In this document: piece by piece, positions 58,785 to 64,000 of the stretch
Position numbering within the stretch: the first letter of the stretch is position 1
Layout of the letters: the number at the start of each line of letters is the position of its first letter
Source of the DNA: Thunnus maccoyii
Lineage: Eukaryota > Chordata > Actinopteri > Scombriformes > Scombridae
Assembly (NCBI RefSeq): GCF_910596095.1
Contig: NC_056539.1
Location: 13,340,501-13,404,500, forward strand
DNA: 64,000 nt
Direction of reading: 5' to 3'
Notes under the pieces: model-generated
What the model was told of the DNA's origin: nothing
Databases searched by the model: none
What the model saw: the letters and a program-made list of their open reading frames with translations, nothing else
Program-made: the position numbers and the translations under genes

Positions 58785-61700
58785 TCCAGACCTCAGCATA
58801 CAGCCGTGGAAAATGTCTTCAGGAGTTCACATCGCACAATGTTGTACAGCAGAAACATATTATTCTAGAGTCGTGCCAATCAAATGTTTCGGATGGAAAT
58901 GAGAGAAGCAGCGAGGGTGGGAAAGTTTAATAAAAATCTCAGTGCAGAGGAACATCCACCCTGCTATAGCAGCCATGACAGATACGGTCCATGCTGACTG
59001 CTGAAATATGGCGCCGAGCATTTGAGTTTGGAAAACAAACACTGCTATTATTGATGTGCCAAATGTGTGTATTTATGTATAAGGGAATAATCACTCTTTC
59101 ATTGCTTTCTTTTCCGCAATACAAATTTGAGGCTAAATTATAGTTAGGGGTCCGTGGAGGAAAGCGTGTTAATCGTGTAGAGCGTATTATTACTCTGGGA
59201 GCTCGACTAGCAGGGAGACGGCTGAGCATGAGGTTTTCCTGCCTGCTGGGAAACCAATAGGCAATGCCACCTCTAGGCATGGACATTACTCAAAAACCCT
59301 GCATGAAAAATGTTATGCTACAGTGAGATGTTTTAGCATGACTAATTCGAGGGTTAAACTGACTTCTTTCAGTGAGTTCTGAGATTGTCAAAAATCTACT
59401 TTGTCTTGGATATTTGAGGCATGCAGTGCTGTTCAGTTAAAACCCAGTATTGCTCCTGTTATTGAAGGATATGAAAGTGATTTAACAGTGTGGACGTGGA
59501 CTTGTGTGGTCCTATTTTTGTGAAAAAGTGACACATGGCACTTAACCCCTAAGGTTATATGTTTGATTCCCACTAGACTGACCAAGGTTAAAATTATAAT
59601 GATTTTGCAACAGTAAATGTCACTATGTTCCCTATGGACCATAAAAAGTTGCCTAAAATAGGTGTAAACTGAAAGTAATGAACACATACTAGGTTAAAGT
59701 GGTATAAACAGGGAGCTGTGGTTGCTGAGGCTTCTGACACAGGATCGATTTTACCTTTGATATTATCTATGAAAACAGTTTAGACGGCACTAATCACATT
59801 AATTGCTTTAAACGTGTTTAGTTTTCCTCTCTGAAACCTCCGTCTAAGGTAAACCGGCAGATAACCACACGAGGGGAGAGGCACCGGCAGCATGGAAGGA
59901 TTTGAGCCCCGTTTGACACCATTTCACTCTTGAGTAGGGGGGTTCAGTAGCTCAGTAAACATTGCAGATGACAGCGAGGTCTTGACATGGCTGAAGGGGG
60001 TGAGAGCGGGTTGAAAGGGCGGACAGGCAGCTGATCACAACAGACAGATTATGGGCCCAGCATGCAGGCTAGTGGAGGTGCGGACCTGCCTGAGGCCTTC
60101 ATGGGAAATGACTCCTGACTGGCGGGGAAAAGGCCAAACAGTGTCGCGGCTAAAAGGCAGCAGTGTACAGCTCTCCTCACATGCGGCGGCTCATTAGCAA
60201 CCTGCAGGAGCTGCTGATGATGGGAACAAACCAACCGTTATGGAGGGGTGTCGGGAGAAAATATGGCTGCTGACATGCGGGACAGAAACCTGATTAAAAG
60301 CCTTAATGAATGCCTAAGAAGAGAGATGGAGAGAGAGGAGAGAATAAGGGGTAAAGTAGAGGTTCTTCTCTTTGGAAAATGATATCTGACTGTGATCCAT
60401 GCAGCTAAGGTCATCACCTACAGGAGTCATTTTTTTCCACAAGAATAAGCTCCAGGATCTTCTCTGACAGACAAGATTTTCTGGAGTTGCTGCAGATGCG
60501 AGGGAATCCTTTGATAGCTCCTTCAGCACTAACATCTCCATGGCCCTGGGCAGTAATTCTAGATCAGGCCTCTGACTAATGATGGGGAGCTGAGATTCAA
60601 CTGTTAGGCTGCTAACTAGCATGAAATTCACTATTACTCATGTTCAGAGGCCCCCCCATAAAAGAAAAAGGTTCTCAGAGCCTAACAGCCTCCACCGGCT
60701 TTTCACTGTGATTAGTTTTAGCTAATACATCCAGACTCCTTTACTGCCAAGCCTGACAGACACGATGAAGGGCTGAGTTTTGGTGGCAAAAAAACCTGCA
60801 GCCAAATAAAACATGTTATAAAGTGCCAATGCTCAAAAGCAGTCTGTATAACTTTATAAGTATGAAAAAAAAGCTGGTTGGTGGAATGAGTTGGTTTATC
60901 ACAAGGTGTCTTTCTCTGCCCTGACCAACGAGGAAAACCACCAACACTTCAGGATCTGTTCGGAGGGGAGGTTGTGGAGCAGAGTGCCCCGGCTGCGGAT
61001 GGGAGGAACATGTGCATTTAATCTGCCTGCTTCCAAATGCCCTGTGGCAACCACAGCAAAGAGCAGAAAAACGTAAATGGATGAAATTATATCCATATGA
61101 TTCAACGAGACAGCTAAGGAGAGGCAGGTTTCTCATGCGCTTCGTCAGGATACAAAATTAAACACAGCTTGGCTAAAACATTCGCATTACATAGTTTACA
61201 CATATCATTTCCACTGCGAAGCGCGACCCTTTTAGCAGCCAGCCTCATCTGTTGCGAATAGGGCTTTAATTTGAATCAAAGATAGCACTGGCCTTTTTTT
61301 TTTTTTTTTAATCTGTTCTCAGACCAGCAGAGAGACATATTCACATATATATTTTTTGGGGGAGCCTTGATTTATGAATGGTGAGATATGAGCACACATT
61401 GCAAATGACTGAAAGCGAGGGAGTGTTGTCCAGATGCGAATGAACAAGCAAAGAGAGTGAGAGCTCAGCCGATAAATTGGTGGGAGGAAGTAGTCATGTA
61501 AATGACTAAAGAAATTGTTCTTAACAGCCATTTTGCACTCATGCCTGAATAGTTTGGGGGGCCAGATTAAAAACTATGTGGATGGCACAACAGGAAGCAT
61601 TCCTATGATGACTAAATGAGGCTGCTCACATAATGAGCCGGTCCAGCTGTTTTGTTCCTCTTACAGACTGTTTGCTGGGAGATTGAGGAGGAAGTGCAGT

Positions 61701-64000
61701 GATGGATCTGAACCCCTGTTCCTGCGGTGGAGGCCTGGCACAGTGCGAGTCTGACTGCACAACAACATGGTGAGGCTTCATGGAAGCACTTAACCTGCTG
61801 TGATTCAGAGGCCTTCATTCAAATGTCTACCAGCTCTGCAGCCCTGCATCAGATTAGAGAGCTAAGATGTGATTTCCTCCTAAACCGGGCAGCCTGGGGT
61901 TTACCGGTTCACCAGGTTGAGGGAAAAAGGAAAACAGGGTCACCTTCTCAAAGACGGACAGGGAAAAGGATATGTCTTGTGTGTTATCATGCAGCATTAT
62001 CAGGCAGCCTAACCTACTTCCAGTCTAATTCCTCTGTTGCCTCAGTATATTAAATTTTCCTTCTGGGCAAAGGCTCAGGGTGTCAAGAAATCCTTTTCAT
62101 ACAGACATACTTTACACTCAACTGTATGAACACAGGTCAGCTGTACAGCTTTGAAAGAGACTCTACTTCTAAAAAACATGTTTATGATGGCATCCATCAA
62201 TTCCTCTCAGTGAGAGAGGACAGGCTTTGGACACAACAAAACCAGAACTACAACAGTAGTTTGCATAATTGGTGCTTTAACAAGGCTTTCTGTCATTAAA
62301 ACACTGGTCTCTATAATGTAAATGTTCCATAATGGCTCTATTGAAACATGACCATTATAATGTTTGTGCAATATTGAAGCAGCTCCCCTTTTGTTATTAG
62401 CAGCATCACTGTGAATTTGCTGATTAATGTACCCAATAATTCAATAATTTATTTGGTAAAACATATAAAATTCTCTTGACTGGTTTATACAATCATTTAT
62501 CACCCAAGTAAGAAATGGTAGATTGTCAAATTTAATATAATTTAACAATATGTTTTCTGAATATTCATACAGTAAAGATGTTGCATGAATAAGAGCTGAA
62601 AATGTCTCTTTAGTAACAAGTCTCAAGGGTAAAATCCTTTTTATTTTATTGCCACACAATTTAAAATTGACACATTTTATTCTGTTGCACAAAGGAAACA
62701 ATTATTAAATTACAAATTTACTACACTGTTATCACTACGGAGAAACAACACACACATCTAAATATTTCTCACTTAATTTAACTTTGTGCTGTTGCAGGCT
62801 TTGCGTGAATGTGAGGGTATTCAGTTGAGACTTGAGTCATGTTGGGTGTGTTATGGAAATGTCACAAAGTTCGACAAAGATTGCTGTGTTGATTTCTATA
62901 GAAAAGTAACTCCAGCCTCAGATATGAGACTGACATATAAAATTGCCATTATAAATAAAGAGCTTTTTTTCCTGCAGTATGAAAAACTGACCACTACTTA
63001 ATATTTTTCTTAAAACAGTAAGGTTGAAAGTTGAGAAAGATTTATTGTGCAGTAAGGGTTGAATATGGGCTAAATAACTACTGAATATGAGAAGTATTGG
63101 CTCGGGTGTTCGCTTCAGTGAGCAGACATGATCCTGTGACCTCTCATTCTCAATGAAAAGCTTCTGAGCCATCCCACTTTGTCTCGTGACAGTGTGTTTA
63201 TTCTCACTAGCAATCCTAACCATTTATAATGGCTAATTAGAGTGCAATACAAAGCTCCCACTGCCACAGCCATTAGTAACCATCAAGGCATTAATTATAA
63301 ACCCATTGACGAAATCTGAACCCGCCATGAAAAAGATAGACTGGGGGTTACGCAATGAAAATCCTAAACATGATCTGTGTTCCGAGCCGGCGCCTGGACT
63401 GATGTTACTGGCAGTCAATACGGGATCCTGTTTGACGGGTCCATGAGCTACGGCGTCCTCTGACACCCGGGCTTCAATCTGTCCAGCACCTTTCACTCAC
63501 ACCTGCCTCTATTCTCTCTCTCGCTTTCTCTCTCTGTCTCTCACTCTCCTCTCTTTTACCCCCTTCTGGCAATAAGCTCCTCTTGCTGCAGCCCCACAAT
63601 GGGGTGTTATATACCTCAACATGCTCTGTGACTCCATTTTATATTGGTGCCATTGAGGGATGACAGACGCCAATTCAGCAACAGCCAGTAATAACAAAAA
63701 TGTTATATTTAATTGATCCACTTCATTGCTCTTTTGTCAGACTTCTGTAGAATCCAATGTGATGATTGGCCTGTGTTCAGGGCTTGTCTTTTAATTGGAT
63801 CTTCACCATCATCCATCATTTTCTCCCTCCTCTGTGACTCCACCGCTCAGTCGCATTTTTACAATTGCATTTCAGACATTTTTTGGAGTCTAAAAGAAAA
63901 GGCTTCAAGCTGCACTGGGAATCTTTGCATGATGGCAGCTCCAGCTGTCTCTTTTTATGGCGTAATCCACCTCAACCTGCCTCGTCTACTTCTACTGTGA

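Larger units (their letters stand above)
56034..64000. other. Upstream glis1 intron or 5' region; no exon found
   Basis: Beside the glis1 exon lies a CA-rich tract (56049-56245), probably at the start of a long intron. I looked on the minus strand for the ZF1-ZF2 exon (expected to carry a GEKPNKC-type linker) and did not find it, so it is likely beyond 64000. The region holds (GT)n at 57781-57850, (AT)n at 58727-58781, and otherwise unremarkable DNA. GC-richer islands at about 59850-60250 and 63360-63490 could be regulatory, but nothing in the sequence proves it. Confidence 0.5.

Noticed and set aside
56034-64000. Candidate exon for glis1 zinc fingers 1-2
   Set aside because: No minus-strand sequence with the expected C2H2 spacing or GEKPNKC linker was found, so the exon is assumed to lie beyond the window.

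Overview
The window reads as nuclear DNA of a ray-finned fish, probably a percomorph teleost. It has short canonical-splice introns, many (CA)n/(GT)n microsatellites, and repeat families typical of teleosts: CR1/Rex1/L2-clade LINEs, hAT-type and other TIR elements, and a foldback element carrying 'gctaagctaagc' repeats. Five vertebrate genes were read by joining exons by eye. The splice phases close exactly in all four multi-exon models. Gene names come from recognising conserved residues and from remembered human proteins, not from a database search.

Layout. (1) 1-9.3 kb, minus strand: a tandem pair of galectin-3-binding-protein-like genes. Copy B (5252-8695) is complete, 662 aa, with a signal peptide, two SRCR domains, BTB and BACK. 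Copy A shows only exon 1 (460-514) and runs off the left edge. Copy A's upstream region carries a nested pair of TIR elements (1084-3759, with 2062-3585 inside it) and a LINE 3' fragment. (2) 9.3-17.5 kb: repeat-rich intergenic DNA. It holds duplicated fragments of the lgals3bp flanks, two clusters of a 22-bp repeat, a degenerate LINE (about 10.9-14.6 kb) split by a solo LTR with 5-bp target duplications, and a non-autonomous hAT-like element with a perfect 8-bp duplication. (3) 17.7-21.2 kb, plus: armh1 (410 aa), with RFX/X-box-like sites about 200 bp upstream. (4) 21.8-26.9 kb, plus: mutyh (528 aa), the adenine DNA glycosylase, with catalytic Asp, FeS-loop cysteines, NUDIX-like C-terminal domain and PCNA-binding PIP box. 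One of its introns uses a GC-AG donor. (5) 28.5-31.8 kb, plus: a very-long-chain fatty-acid elongase, best read as elovl8 (263 aa). (6) 33.4-56.0 kb, minus: the last seven coding exons of glis1, from the end of zinc finger 3 to the C-terminus. The large introns hold a second LINE, a foldback element and microsatellites. Upstream glis1 exons are not in the window, and no exon was found from 56.0 to 64.0 kb.

The genes do not form one pathway. They are ordinary, separately functioning vertebrate genes: secreted scavenger-type glycoprotein, probable cilium-linked armadillo protein, base excision repair, lipid elongation, and a zinc-finger transcription factor. I see no operon, CRISPR array, rRNA or tRNA gene. 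I also found no clear new biological system. The most interesting material is the recent SRCR exon duplication and promoter remodelling of the lgals3bp cluster, the nested TIR elements, the X-box-like sites at armh1, and the GC-AG intron in mutyh.
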